This document shows positions 1 to 7,772 of a stretch of 64,000 nt of DNA, in pieces (the stretch's first letter is position 1; every line of letters begins with the position of its first letter). The notes under the pieces are model-generated. The model searched no databases, was not told the origin of the DNA, and saw nothing but the letters and a program-made list of their open reading frames with translations. The DNA lies in the IMG/VR virus record IMGVR_UViG_3300028569_000027, positions 1 through 64,000 of that record. The stretch is one strand, 5' to 3'. Source of the DNA: a virus. Made by a program: the position numbers and the translations under genes.

Positions 1-41
1 ATAATCAATACCGTTCATTTGGAAGAAAGTTTGCGAATTCC

Positions 42-72
42 TTGTATATATGAGCGTCTTATCTTATCTTTA
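42..72 (+). promoter_or_regulatory. host-type promoter for first gene
   Basis: TTG at 42-44, exactly 20 nt, then TATCTTTA at 65-72. This fits the Bacteroidetes -33/-7 promoter and the other early promoters of the window. The transcript would have a leader of roughly 40 nt before the gene at 119. Confidence 0.7.
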
Positions 73-118
73 AGTATAAGGGTTAGATATTTAACCAAAA
101 CATAAAAATTAATAAAAA

Positions 119-451
119 ATGGCAAAAGGAAGCACTAGGACCAAGTCGGAGAAACAAGATGCAATAATGGGACAGTTTGATGCGGTTATCCGTTCAGCAA
201 ACAGAAGTGGGTCATTTAACCAGAATGAGTCAGTAGCTCAACGCGAAGACCGTTTGCTTAAGGAATCCATTTCGTATCATAAGGCCTTTGAAAGTAAGGA
301 AGCGGCGATTGCTAAATTCGACCGCGAGAATAAGCCGGAATTTGCTTTCCGTGGTATTGACCCAGTAGCCGGGTTAGAGATGTATAAAAAGCTTAACGCT
401 GAATATAGCTCGAAACGCAAGACTTTTATTGCTTCATTTGATAAAAAGTAA
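119..451 (+). CDS. hypothetical early protein, 110 aa
   Basis: Family not recognised. A hydrophilic, charged protein with no signal peptide, membrane segment or known motif. The start codon follows an A-rich leader (TAATAAAAA) with no Shine-Dalgarno sequence, as usual for Bacteroidetes genes. It is the first gene of a tight run of small genes transcribed from the promoter at 42-72. Confidence 0.8.
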   Translation: MAKGSTRTKSEKQDAIMGQFDAVIRSANRSGSFNQNESVAQREDRLLKESISYHKAFESKEAAIAKFDRENKPEFAFRGIDPVAGLEMYKKLNAEYSSKRKTFIASFDKK

Positions 452-454
452 GAT

Positions 455-532
455 ATGTTTAAAATTGGAAATTATGAGCCGGAGGAACTAATCCTTCTAT
501 TTTTAGTCTTTATAACCCTTTGTTCACTATGA
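455..532 (+). CDS. tiny single-span membrane peptide, 25 aa
   Basis: A 25-codon frame starting MFKIGNYEPEE followed by a hydrophobic stretch (LILLFLVFITLCSL), so probably one membrane span. It begins three bases after the previous stop. Its stop codon overlaps the next start (ATGA), the usual sign of translational coupling. No function can be assigned; the context is the only support besides the hydrophobic pattern. Confidence 0.5.
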   Translation: MFKIGNYEPEELILLFLVFITLCSL

Positions 533-768
533 TAACGACAAAAAGACCTACCCCGAAAAGGGCGTATGAAATTGCCCTATTTGGCCCGCAAGGAAATGCT
601 TATTATATCATGGGGGTCGCTGAGAGTATAATGAAACAGATTAACCGGGAAATTCCTGGTAGATATGATTCAGAAGCTATTATAGCTGAGATGACATCAG
701 GTGATTATGAAAACCTGGTAGCCGTTATGGAAAAGCATTTCGGAGATTATGTAATAATGTATAGATAA
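529..768 (+). CDS. hypothetical protein, 79 aa
   Basis: Family not recognised. I chose the ATG at 529 (MITTKRPTPKRAYEIALFG) over an upstream TTG, because this ATG overlaps the stop of the preceding peptide as ATGA. The middle contains a pattern of hydrophobic residues compatible with a small alpha/beta fold. No catalytic motif is visible. Confidence 0.75.
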   Translation: MITTKRPTPKRAYEIALFGPQGNAYYIMGVAESIMKQINREIPGRYDSEAIIAEMTSGDYENLVAVMEKHFGDYVIMYR

Positions 769-772
769 TACT

Positions 773-943
773 ATGAGCGCAGAAAAAGAAGAACTTTATA
801 AGACAATTATTGCTGACGCTAAACAGCTCGGCGCGACTACCACTGATGACCTGAGGGATATCATAGGTAATCTACCAGGAGACCCGGATATTACTGGGGC
901 CGACTTTGAGATATTACGTAAAATGTTAAAGATTAAAAACTAA
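773..943 (+). CDS. hypothetical acidic protein, 56 aa
   Basis: A short acidic frame (MSAEKEELYKTIIADAKQLG...) that looks largely helical. It starts 4 nt after the previous stop and ends in TAATG, overlapping the start of the SWIM protein gene. The compact spacing on both sides supports it as a real gene. No known family recognised. Confidence 0.6.
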   Translation: MSAEKEELYKTIIADAKQLGATTTDDLRDIIGNLPGDPDITGADFEILRKMLKIKN

Positions 944-1254
944 TGAATTGGACTCCGGAATTAGTATTTGAAGGGTTGAACCCACCCGTAATCATCAGTA
1001 AGGATGTACATACAAACTATGTCGTTAATGGTGGTAAATGGTATGACGCTCCTTTAAACGTGACTCTGGATATGGTTCGAAGTCAATGGAAACGTTGGCG
1101 ACCTAAAGGGTATATCGAAAACACAGTAGCTAAATATACCAAGTTCCGGAGTAGCTCCAGTGATGCTATTTATACCGTGTCTGAACAGAACGGGTTTAAG
1201 ACCTGTGATTGCCCGGGATTCACATACAGAAAAAAGTGTAAGCACGTAAATTAA
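943..1254 (+). CDS. SWIM zinc-finger protein, 103 aa
   Basis: The C-terminus carries CDC, eight residues, then CKH: the CxCx(8)CxH signature of SWIM zinc fingers, which in other proteins bind DNA or protein partners. The N-terminal 85 residues are unassigned and rich in aromatic and basic residues (QWKRWRPKG). The start overlaps the previous stop (TAATG). SWIM modules often accompany ATPases or recombination factors; here the neighbours are only small early genes, so its partner is unknown. Confidence 0.75.
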   Translation: MNWTPELVFEGLNPPVIISKDVHTNYVVNGGKWYDAPLNVTLDMVRSQWKRWRPKGYIENTVAKYTKFRSSSSDAIYTVSEQNGFKTCDCPGFTYRKKCKHVN

Positions 1255-1259
1255 GAATT

Positions 1260-1445
1260 ATGATTACTACAGATAAAGGGGAACTTTCCCGCGAAGAAAA
1301 ACTCATCAGAATTGAAGAGATTTGCAAGAAGATGTCAAAAGGAGAATTACTGGAAGAGTTGTTATCGGTAGTTAACATGTTAGGTAATGACCTAGCCGGT
1401 ATCGCTTTTATGGAAGATATTCACGATTCACACTTTAATCAATAA
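1260..1445 (+). CDS. hypothetical protein, 61 aa
   Basis: Family not recognised. Short, strongly charged, mostly helical sequence with an acidic C-terminal half. It follows the SWIM gene by 5 nt and precedes the next gene by 1 nt, so it belongs to the same early operon. Confidence 0.7.
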   Translation: MITTDKGELSREEKLIRIEEICKKMSKGELLEELLSVVNMLGNDLAGIAFMEDIHDSHFNQ

Positions 1446-1446
1446 T

Positions 1447-1680
1447 ATGAGTAATACTAAAACTGTAATAGGTAGATTTTCTGATTATCAGAAAGCTAAG
1501 ATTTGGATTGAAGCGATGTTACCATATGACGTCGACAGGCTATTGCCCGCAGCAAACCAAATTATCAATGAAAGCTACCAATATTGCATCATATATGATG
1601 GTCTCAATAAACCTAATGGTAGAACTCTAACTATACCCAGCCCGCAACTATCTGAGAATCAAGTGGTTATAACTAATTGA
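1447..1680 (+). CDS. hypothetical protein, 77 aa
   Basis: Family not recognised. The N-terminal half (FSDYQKAKIWIEAMLPYDVD) reads like a small alpha/beta domain. Its TGA stop lies inside a TTGATAATCAA repeat (1677-1687), so the putative operator of the next transcription unit overlaps this gene's end. Confidence 0.7.
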   Translation: MSNTKTVIGRFSDYQKAKIWIEAMLPYDVDRLLPAANQIINESYQYCIIYDGLNKPNGRTLTIPSPQLSENQVVITN

Positions 1681-1687
1681 TAATCAA
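1677..1687. repeat. TTGATAATCAA repeat
   Basis: An 11-bp near-perfect palindrome (TTGAT-A-ATCAA) that recurs upstream of early promoters. Here it sits about 35 bp before the -33 element of the promoter at 1720-1750. It is a candidate operator for a phage or host repressor/activator. Confidence 0.55.
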
Positions 1688-1719
1688 AGGGATAAAATGC
1701 CGGAAAGTTTCCAAATAAC

Positions 1720-1750
1720 TTGTATTTTTCAGCCGGTATCCTTATCTTAA
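1720..1750 (+). promoter_or_regulatory. host-type promoter abutting a start codon
   Basis: TTG 1720-1722, 20 nt, TATCTTAA 1743-1750, then only TAAT before the ATG at 1755. Transcription should begin at or next to the start codon, giving a leaderless or nearly leaderless mRNA. Confidence 0.75.
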
Positions 1751-1754
1751 TAAT

Positions 1755-1961
1755 ATGAGAAAAGCTAAAGATTCATTCCAAATAGTGCCCATTAAGCTGT
1801 CCCTGGGCATAGCATACCTTCTTAAGGAAGGAAATCAAATTCACGGACAGTTCATTTCCATCCAAAAGGCTGAGCAGCGAAAGCTGAGAATATTAGCTGA
1901 CCGCGAAGAAATTAAGGTCATCAAAGAATCGGCCAATATCGAATTTAAAATCGAACAATAA
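1755..1961 (+). CDS. hypothetical protein, 68 aa
   Basis: Family not recognised. A small basic protein with alternating hydrophobic residues. It is one of the genes whose ATG lies 4 nt downstream of the -7 element, so its mRNA is predicted to lack a leader. The following gene begins 1 nt after its stop. Confidence 0.7.
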   Translation: MRKAKDSFQIVPIKLSLGIAYLLKEGNQIHGQFISIQKAEQRKLRILADREEIKVIKESANIEFKIEQ

Positions 1962-1962
1962 T

Positions 1963-2193
1963 ATGAGAACAAAAATAACAATTGACTTTAACGCGACAGA
2001 GTTTCGTAAAGTAATCGTACCGGGAACGGTAACCACAGAAAGGGGTGAAACTCTAGAATTTGAAATCGTGGCCGATGTTGATGCTATGCAACCGCAGGAC
2101 ATATGCGTTGAATGGGCTGATGCGCCGATTATAAAAAGTGAAGAGTGGGTATTGACTGATGCAATCAAACAGCAATATCTGGCGGAAAGATAA
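1963..2193 (+). CDS. hypothetical acidic protein, 76 aa
   Basis: Family not recognised. Acidic, probably beta-rich (repeated V/I/F alternation: KVIVPGTVTTERGETLEFEIV), ending in a charged helix. Immediately downstream of the previous gene and likely co-transcribed with it. Confidence 0.7.
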   Translation: MRTKITIDFNATEFRKVIVPGTVTTERGETLEFEIVADVDAMQPQDICVEWADAPIIKSEEWVLTDAIKQQYLAER

Positions 2194-2205
2194 TTACCGA
2201 TTCGT

Positions 2206-2236
2206 TTGGTAGTATGGAATAAATTACTTATCTTAA
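2206..2236 (+). promoter_or_regulatory. host-type promoter
   Basis: TTTGG with TTG at 2206-2208, 20 nt spacer, TATCTTAA at 2229-2236. It leaves a roughly 25-nt A-rich leader before the ATG at 2268. Confidence 0.7.
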
Positions 2237-2267
2237 TATTATTAGTTAAAATTAAAAATTGAAACAA

Positions 2268-2708
2268 ATGGCTAACACCACAAAATCGACAATCTTCGGA
2301 ACGTCAAAAGGATATGATATCCAAATTGGTAATGTGTATGAAAACGCAACACCGCAAACTCTTTACCCGCGTCAAGCTGCAAGAGAGCTTTGGAAAATTG
2401 AAAATGTAAATGGGTTCACCATTACAGAAATGAATAAAGCTGGTAGACGTTTTACCTGCGACTTCTTTGACGCAAACCGTAAGGTAGTGAAGACCAAACG
2501 AGTATATCGTGAATATGTTGAATCAATGATTGACCAGTTAGGATTGACTGTTCCGGATGCATCTACTGAAACCGCACCGGCTGATACCACTAAAAAGGTA
2601 ACCGCTGCAAAAGGTAAGAGTAAGAAGACTGCTAAGGGTGCTACATCTAAGGAAGTTATCGTTGATGACACACCGGACATGATTACCGAACCGTTGGAAT
2701 TCGCTTAA
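2268..2708 (+). CDS. hypothetical protein with basic low-complexity tail, 146 aa
   Basis: The ATG at 2268 (MANTTKS) was preferred over an upstream TTG because it follows the A-rich leader AATTGAAACAA. The N-terminal 85 residues look like a folded domain. Residues from about 95 onward are rich in A, T, K and P (KKVTAAKGKSKKTAKG), then turn acidic. Such tails are common in nucleic-acid-binding phage proteins, but the function is unknown. A large structured terminator follows directly. Confidence 0.75.
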   Translation: MANTTKSTIFGTSKGYDIQIGNVYENATPQTLYPRQAARELWKIENVNGFTITEMNKAGRRFTCDFFDANRKVVKTKRVYREYVESMIDQLGLTVPDASTETAPADTTKKVTAAKGKSKKTAKGATSKEVIVDDTPDMITEPLEFA

Positions 2709-2714
2709 GTCACG

Positions 2715-2799
2715 AAACCCTGGGGAAATCGATGGACACTAAGTCGCCCCCGGACGGGCACGACCACAGAAGGACTTCGCCAGTACCCAGGGTTTTTTT
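2715..2799 (+). ncRNA. structured 3' RNA / terminator with folded apex
   Basis: A 10-bp closing stem (AAACCCTGGG at 2715-2724 with CCCAGGGTTT at 2786-2795) runs into a T tract, so it ends transcription. The 61 nt inside are themselves complementary: AAGTC 2741-2745 with GACTT 2773-2777, and GCCC 2746-2749 with GGGC 2756-2759. This is more structure than a simple terminator needs and could be a small stable RNA. It matches no class I can name with confidence. Confidence 0.6.
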
Positions 2800-2838
2800 A
2801 ATCTAAATCATTAATAACTAAATAAAAGAATAACAAAT

Positions 2839-3141
2839 ATGGCAGCAGCAACAGCATCAGTAAGCGCCCCAAAAGGCAAATCAAGACAGGACTCTACATT
2901 ACCACGCGGATTCATGGAATCGCCGGAGTATTTAGCAAAGCGTGCTAATATGCAGGCCGAGGTGAATAAGTTTAATTATAAGCCCAAAGAGCGTTCGTCA
3001 GAGAAATGGAAGAAAACACCGGAGGAACGGTTGCAGTTAGCCAATCTAAAATTGCAGTTATTCACAGCAATAAGAAAACACGGAAACGACCCAAAGAAGC
3101 GCATGAATGACGCTGAGCCAATCCGGGTTACCGTTTGGTAA
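2839..3141 (+). CDS. hypothetical basic protein, 100 aa
   Basis: Family not recognised. Very basic (many K/R clusters such as YKPKERSSEKWKK), Ala/Ser-rich N-terminus and a helical C-terminal half. The composition suggests nucleic-acid binding, which is inference only. Flanked by terminators at 2715-2799 and 3172-3197. Confidence 0.75.
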   Translation: MAAATASVSAPKGKSRQDSTLPRGFMESPEYLAKRANMQAEVNKFNYKPKERSSEKWKKTPEERLQLANLKLQLFTAIRKHGNDPKKRMNDAEPIRVTVW

Positions 3142-3171
3142 AATTTTAAGAAAATATACTTTTTGATTATA

Positions 3172-3197
3172 TGCCTCACCAAAAGTGGGGCATTTTT
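3172..3197 (+). terminator. intrinsic terminator
   Basis: TGCCTCAC, loop CAAAA, GTGGGGCA, then TTTTT: an 8-bp stem with one G-T pair followed by a U tract. Confidence 0.85.
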
Positions 3198-3383
3198 CAT
3201 GAACTACCCTTCTTAGCCTTCATTTAACGGGCTAGTAGAATACCCGTAATATCTTATATCATAAGCCGTATCGATACTCTTATAAGCTCTATAAAGCACT
3301 ATCTTGTATAACTGCTTGATAATCAATTAACTATAACTAATTGATAATCAATATCATAAAGTTTCGGAAAGTTTCATTTGGCC
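3198..3383. other. gene-free regulatory stretch
   Basis: No credible coding frame on either strand. The only recognisable content is two TTGATAATCAA repeats (3316-3326, 3341-3351) just ahead of a promoter. The first half is AT-rich and contains short TATAAGC-like words but no convincing hairpin. Confidence 0.6.
3316..3351. repeat. pair of TTGATAATCAA repeats
   Basis: Two copies of TTGATAATCAA, at 3316-3326 and 3341-3351, start-to-start distance 25 bp. They lie 33 bp upstream of the -33 element at 3384. The paired arrangement resembles a two-site operator. Confidence 0.6.
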
Positions 3384-3414
3384 TTGGTCAATCGGTATCT
3401 ATCTATTATATTTA
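3384..3414 (+). promoter_or_regulatory. host-type promoter
   Basis: TTG 3384-3386, 20-nt spacer, TATATTTA 3407-3414, followed by the phrase AGTATAAGG also seen after the promoter at 42-72. Drives the gene at 3449. Confidence 0.65.
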
Positions 3415-3448
3415 AGTATAAGGGATAGAAATAAAAACCCTTCAAATT

Positions 3449-3634
3449 ATGGTTAAGAAAGTTAAAGTATTTGAAATTTATGTGTCAACTCCAAATGGTG
3501 GTTCTGAAAGGTATAATATGTCTATGATAACCGATTACACGGCCGCGTGCAAGTTACGCGATTACGTTGTTGGTAAGGTTGGTCACCCGAATGTGTATAT
3601 TATGCCAAGTACGGCTAATTGGGTAGTCTCATAA
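3449..3634 (+). CDS. hypothetical protein, 61 aa
   Basis: Family not recognised. Small mixed alpha/beta-looking protein (VKVFEIYVSTPNGGSERYNM...). Its own promoter precedes it and another promoter follows before the AAA+ gene. Confidence 0.7.
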   Translation: MVKKVKVFEIYVSTPNGGSERYNMSMITDYTAACKLRDYVVGKVGHPNVYIMPSTANWVVS

Positions 3635-3638
3635 TTAC

Positions 3639-3669
3639 TTGGTAGTGTCAATCGAATTAATTATCTTTA
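3639..3669 (+). promoter_or_regulatory. host-type promoter of the AAA+ gene
   Basis: TTG 3639-3641, 20 nt, TATCTTTA 3662-3669, then AGTATAA and an A-rich leader to the ATG at 3697. Confidence 0.7.
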
Positions 3670-3696
3670 AGTATAAACCTAATAAAAATTAAAAAA

Positions 3697-4884
3697 ATGA
3701 ATAGAATCGGAATGGTCGTCCAAGAGACGAGATTTGTAAAAGTGTATTGTAACGGCAAGGATATCTCTAAGGAGGTTCCGCAGGCCATAAGATTAGCCGC
3801 TCGTGATGCGGGTAAGGATGTTGAATGTATTGCGGGTGAGTGGGTAGTGTCCGGACAGGCTGCTACTGGTATTGTGTCTAAGCCTGATGTAGAGCTTGAA
3901 GAAGCTACTATGGTTAAGCTCAAAGCTACCGAGTCGGTCAATTCTACCGATGGTTCTATTGTGAATATTACGAACTTTGTGCATAGAGAAGCTGCCGGCT
4001 TAAAACCCTCCCACTTCTTTATCTCGGACCTTAAGTGGAAGTATTTAATAAGAGCCGTGATGCGTGGGCGCAATGTGCTTATGACTGGGCCCGCTGGGAC
4101 TGGTAAAACTATGGCAGTGAAACACGTGGTGAACGCTTTAAATCGCCCTCACTTTTACTTTAATATGGGTGCTACTCAGGACCCGAGAACGACATTGATT
4201 GGTAATACCCACTTCAAGAAAGATTCGGGAACGTATTTCGCTCAGAGTTTATTTGTGACCGCTATTCAGACTCCAAATGCTGTGATATTGCTGGATGAGA
4301 TTAGTCGTGCTCACCCCGAAGCTGGTAACTTATTAATGCCGGTTCTGGATATGAACCAGCGTTATTTGCGTCTAGATGAAAAAGACGATAGTCCGACTAT
4401 CCCAGTTGCTGAAGGTGTTTCTTTCATAGGAACTGCCAATATTGGAAATGAATATACCGGAACCAGAACTATGGACCGTGCATTGAAGGACCGTTTCTCA
4501 ACCACTATTGAAATGGAAGAACTTAACTCTTCCGAGGAGTTGCGTCTGTTGAAATTATTGTACCCTAAGGGTGATAAGCAAGTATTAGGCGCGATTGCCG
4601 ATATTGCCGGTCATACCCGTGAGAATATCAAATCTGAGAATCCTAAGGTTGGAACCACTATATCAACCCGTATGGCAGTTGAAATGGGTTCACTTAGTGT
4701 CGACGGGTTTAGTTTAGCTGAAATTGCTGATGTAACCATTTACCCATTCTATTCAGAAGAAGGTGGGGTTGACTCTGAGAGAGTTTATATGAAGCAATTG
4801 GTTCAGAAATATATCAAAACCACTGATAGCAAGCTATTCGGTGATGGTGACACTGTGGCTCCAACCACTGCTAGCCCATTCTAA
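3697..4884 (+). CDS. MoxR/CobS-type AAA+ ATPase
   Basis: Residues 110-340 form an AAA+ module. Walker A is GPAGTGKT (131-138), Walker B ILLDEIS (197-203), sensor 1 GTANIG (245-250) and an arginine-finger region RALKDRF (261-267). MoxR/CobS ATPases act as chaperone-like remodellers together with VWA-domain partners. The next gene encodes exactly such a VWA protein, so the pair probably forms one complex. The N-terminal 100 residues are a separate unassigned domain. It has its own promoter and a strong terminator (4897-4925) before the partner gene. The substrate is unknown; cobalt chelation is unlikely since no cobalamin genes are seen. Confidence 0.88.
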   Translation: MNRIGMVVQETRFVKVYCNGKDISKEVPQAIRLAARDAGKDVECIAGEWVVSGQAATGIVSKPDVELEEATMVKLKATESVNSTDGSIVNITNFVHREAAGLKPSHFFISDLKWKYLIRAVMRGRNVLMTGPAGTGKTMAVKHVVNALNRPHFYFNMGATQDPRTTLIGNTHFKKDSGTYFAQSLFVTAIQTPNAVILLDEISRAHPEAGNLLMPVLDMNQRYLRLDEKDDSPTIPVAEGVSFIGTANIGNEYTGTRTMDRALKDRFSTTIEMEELNSSEELRLLKLLYPKGDKQVLGAIADIAGHTRENIKSENPKVGTTISTRMAVEMGSLSVDGFSLAEIADVTIYPFYSEEGGVDSERVYMKQLVQKYIKTTDSKLFGDGDTVAPTTASPF

Positions 4885-4896
4885 AATTATTAGGTT

Positions 4897-4925
4897 ACCC
4901 GGGTTGAGAAATCGCCCGGGTTTTT
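4897..4925 (+). terminator. intrinsic terminator ACCCGGG/CCCGGGT
   Basis: ACCCGGG (4897-4903), 11-nt loop, CCCGGGT (4915-4921) and a T tract. The same stem is reused in the terminator at 14733-14758. Confidence 0.9.
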
Positions 4926-4931
4926 ATACGC

Positions 4932-4991
4932 CTGATAATCAAGCAGTTATACACACTCGCGTAACTAGCTGATAATCAATACCGTTCATTT
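4932..4991. repeat. two CTGATAATCAA repeats and a longer shared segment
   Basis: CTGATAATCAA at 4932-4942 and 4969-4979. The second copy is part of a 20-bp segment (4972-4991, ATAATCAATACCGTTCATTT) that also occurs at 1-20 of the window. Both occurrences precede an early promoter, so this looks like a conserved operator plus upstream element. Confidence 0.6.
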
Positions 4992-5001
4992 ACACAAATC
5001 C

Positions 5002-5032
5002 TTGTGCATTCGCCCTGGATTTACTATCTTTA
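5002..5032 (+). promoter_or_regulatory. host-type promoter of the VWA gene
   Basis: TTG 5002-5004, 20 nt, TATCTTTA 5025-5032; about 20 nt of leader to the ATG at 5053. Confidence 0.7.
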
Positions 5033-5052
5033 TAATATAAGAAATAAGAAAT

Positions 5053-7317
5053 ATGGCAAAAATTAAGAAATTTGATGAGAGTAAAAATTGGGAAACCTCG
5101 AAGTATTGGATGGGTGATATGCGTGCTAATAAGCTCTCAGGTGCCCAGGGTAGAAGTTCGAATATAGTGGAGATGGCAGCATTTCAGCGTGCTATCTCGA
5201 ATTTCGTCCGTATCACTACTGGTAAGGATATCCCGGTAAAATTTAATAATGGTTCTGTTCCCTTCACCAATGGGAAGGTGGTGACTATTTCAGCCACTAT
5301 GGATAATAAGAAGTTTGACGTGAATGTAGGATTGGCCCTGCATGAAGGTAGTCACGTGCTTTTATCTAACTTTGATTTAGTCAGTGATATTGTAGATTTA
5401 AAGGACCAACGTATCCTTGATTTTATTACGGTGTCGATGAACGAGTTAGCACCGAATGGTAAACCGTATAAAGAGCAGAGAAGAATGGGGCACGGGCATA
5501 TGCAAAAGGCTTGGGTACATCGTATTAAATCAATTCTGAATATTATTGAAGACCGTCGTATAGATAACTTTGTGTATAATGCGGCTCCAGGATATCGTGG
5601 TTATTATTTATCTATGTATGCCGAGTATTTCAACAGTGAAGTCATCGACATTGCATTGAAGTATAACCACTTCACTAAGGAAGCGTGGAAAGATTATGAG
5701 TTTCATATGACCAATATTATGAACCCGAACCGTAACCCTTTAGCTCTTAAAAAGCTCAAGGCTGTGTTCGATAAAATTGACTTGTATCACATAGGTCGTT
5801 TGAAGACCACGTCAGATGCATTTGATTTGACTCTGGAGGTTGCTGACTTAATTAAGGAGGAGCTTTTATTCAACGAATCATGGTGTGACCCACTTCCGGA
5901 ACCGGAACCAAAGTTAGAACCTGAGAAGAAGGAAGCTAAATCGTCTAAGCCAGAGAGCTCAGATGATGAAGATACTAAGGGTGATGAAGATGATTCTGAT
6001 GATGCATTAGAAGAAGAAACTAAGGAATCCGGTAAGGCTAAATCAAAGTCTAAAAAGGCTGATGAAACTGAAGAAGATGATGAAGACCCGAATTTAGATG
6101 AATTATCAGGAGATGCAAATGACCCTTTAGGTAGAGTTAATGAAGAAATGAGTGCTCCGCAATTATCACCGGACGATATGACAGAATCCGAGAAGGAATT
6201 AATTGAAAATGAGTTAGTAGATGCTATAGACCAGCAGGCTGAGTTTACCGATGGTAAGCCGACTTATAAGTCTTCTGTAGATTCTAAGGTTGATAAACAA
6301 TTGACTGCTATGGAAAAGGGTGTGGACATTATGGGTGTCGGGCCTGATGGGATGAAGAAAAAATGTGTTGTTATTAAGGAGCTTAATGAGAATATCATTA
6401 ATAACATTCCAGGCCCGTTTCATTCTAGTTTATATTATTCGTCAGAAAGGCTACGTAATGAACGCGATATTGCTGTAGCAAAAGTTGGTGGATATGATAA
6501 GTTCGACATAATGCAGTATGGCTCTTCGTATACAAATAACTGTGCCAATATTGCTGCCGGTATCCGTATGGGCAGTATGCTAGGTAGAAAGCTTAAATTA
6601 AGAAATGAGTCCAGTGAGTTATTGAATACCCGTCTCCGTGAAGGTCGTATTGATAAGCGATTGATTGCTGAAATTGGTTATGGTGCTGAAGCGGTATTTA
6701 GTAAGTTATCAGTTAAGACCATTAACCCTGTTCACATACATTATTCAATTGATGCCTCGGGTAGTATGAATGGAGCTAGATTCAATGCCGCATTAATATC
6801 AGCCGCTGCAATTGCTAAGGCAGCCAGTATGATATCAGATGTACACGTTGTGATTAGCTTTCGTTCTACAATTGACGTAGGTAGTGGTGATTGTGCATGC
6901 ACAGTTATTGGATATGATTCACATAAGAATCCGATATCGCACCTGATAAATTATATGGCCTTTATTAATACTAATTCAACCACCCCGGAAGGTCTATGTT
7001 TTGAATCTGTTCAAAAGATTATGGCTAATGACGTTAAGGGGAAAGATGGTATCTTTATTAATATATCAGACGGTGAACCGTATTTCCACAAATATAGTGG
7101 CACTGTTGCTTTCACTCATACAAGGGGTGAAGTGAATAAGATTCGTGCAGCAGGCTATAAAGTGTTATCGTATTTCGTAGGTGGTAAAGTAGGCACACCG
7201 GTAAGCTATTCATTCGAAAGAATGTATGGTAAAGATGCTAAGAACATTGACGTAACTAACCTAGCCGCATTAGCTAAGACATTAAATGAAACCTTATTAG
7301 CTCCGACATATAACTAA
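5053..7317 (+). CDS. VWA-domain protein (CobT-like) with HExxH motif
   Basis: 754 aa. The N-terminal region has HEGSH (97-101), an HExxH zinc-metallopeptidase-type motif. A highly acidic linker spans roughly 285-400 (runs of D/E, with K/S patches). The C-terminal half holds a von Willebrand A domain with the MIDAS sequence DASGS at 567-571. The layout, N-terminal helical region, acidic linker and C-terminal VWA, is that of CobT-like partners of MoxR/CobS ATPases. It presumably works with the AAA+ protein encoded just upstream. Whether the HExxH is catalytic cannot be judged; the third zinc ligand was not located. Confidence 0.85.
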   Translation: MAKIKKFDESKNWETSKYWMGDMRANKLSGAQGRSSNIVEMAAFQRAISNFVRITTGKDIPVKFNNGSVPFTNGKVVTISATMDNKKFDVNVGLALHEGSHVLLSNFDLVSDIVDLKDQRILDFITVSMNELAPNGKPYKEQRRMGHGHMQKAWVHRIKSILNIIEDRRIDNFVYNAAPGYRGYYLSMYAEYFNSEVIDIALKYNHFTKEAWKDYEFHMTNIMNPNRNPLALKKLKAVFDKIDLYHIGRLKTTSDAFDLTLEVADLIKEELLFNESWCDPLPEPEPKLEPEKKEAKSSKPESSDDEDTKGDEDDSDDALEEETKESGKAKSKSKKADETEEDDEDPNLDELSGDANDPLGRVNEEMSAPQLSPDDMTESEKELIENELVDAIDQQAEFTDGKPTYKSSVDSKVDKQLTAMEKGVDIMGVGPDGMKKKCVVIKELNENIINNIPGPFHSSLYYSSERLRNERDIAVAKVGGYDKFDIMQYGSSYTNNCANIAAGIRMGSMLGRKLKLRNESSELLNTRLREGRIDKRLIAEIGYGAEAVFSKLSVKTINPVHIHYSIDASGSMNGARFNAALISAAAIAKAASMISDVHVVISFRSTIDVGSGDCACTVIGYDSHKNPISHLINYMAFINTNSTTPEGLCFESVQKIMANDVKGKDGIFINISDGEPYFHKYSGTVAFTHTRGEVNKIRAAGYKVLSYFVGGKVGTPVSYSFERMYGKDAKNIDVTNLAALAKTLNETLLAPTYN

Positions 7318-7322
7318 GAGAT

Positions 7323-7772
7323 ATGACTATTAAGGACGAATACTTTAGACTAGTTGATTATGCATATAGACTAGGAGTCGATATTGAATACTCCGGGCGA
7401 CACGCAGAATACGATACTGATGAAGCTACTATATACATACCTAAGAAGTACTATCTAACTATGCCAGGACTAGTAATGCTACTTCATGAAGTGGGTCATA
7501 TATATCAACCCGCAGCACCATACATTATCAACAGTAAGAATGATTTAGCCGGAATGCGTCAGGCTATATTATGGTACGAGAACAATGCCTGGGATAATGC
7601 ACTAAGCATCGCGCGGGACTTGTACAACAATACAACAATTCTAGACACATTAATAAAACTAATATATAAAGACAGAAAGTATTGTATGAATGAATACACA
7701 AAAGCTATATACACATATAAGAAGTCTACAGTAAAACATATATATGAAGGATATACCCTTGATAATCAATAG
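7323..7772 (+). CDS. small HExxH metallopeptidase-like protein
   Basis: 149 aa with HEVGH at 55-59 within a hydrophobic helix (GLVMLLHEVGHIYQ), the classic zincin motif. The segment before it (DEATIYIPKKYY) matches the strand that precedes the active-site helix in ImmA/IrrE-like and anti-restriction metallopeptidases. It lies 5 nt after the VWA gene and is co-transcribed with it, making an AAA+/VWA/peptidase set. Codons are noticeably richer in ATA and CTA than in the VWA gene. Its stop codon lies inside a TTGATAATCAA repeat. Confidence 0.7.
   Translation: MTIKDEYFRLVDYAYRLGVDIEYSGRHAEYDTDEATIYIPKKYYLTMPGLVMLLHEVGHIYQPAAPYIINSKNDLAGMRQAILWYENNAWDNALSIARDLYNNTTILDTLIKLIYKDRKYCMNEYTKAIYTYKKSTVKHIYEGYTLDNQ
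7759..7769. repeat. TTGATAATCAA repeat at gene end
   Basis: Another copy of the 11-bp palindrome, overlapping the last codons of the HExxH gene and bordering the gene-free repeat region. Confidence 0.55.
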
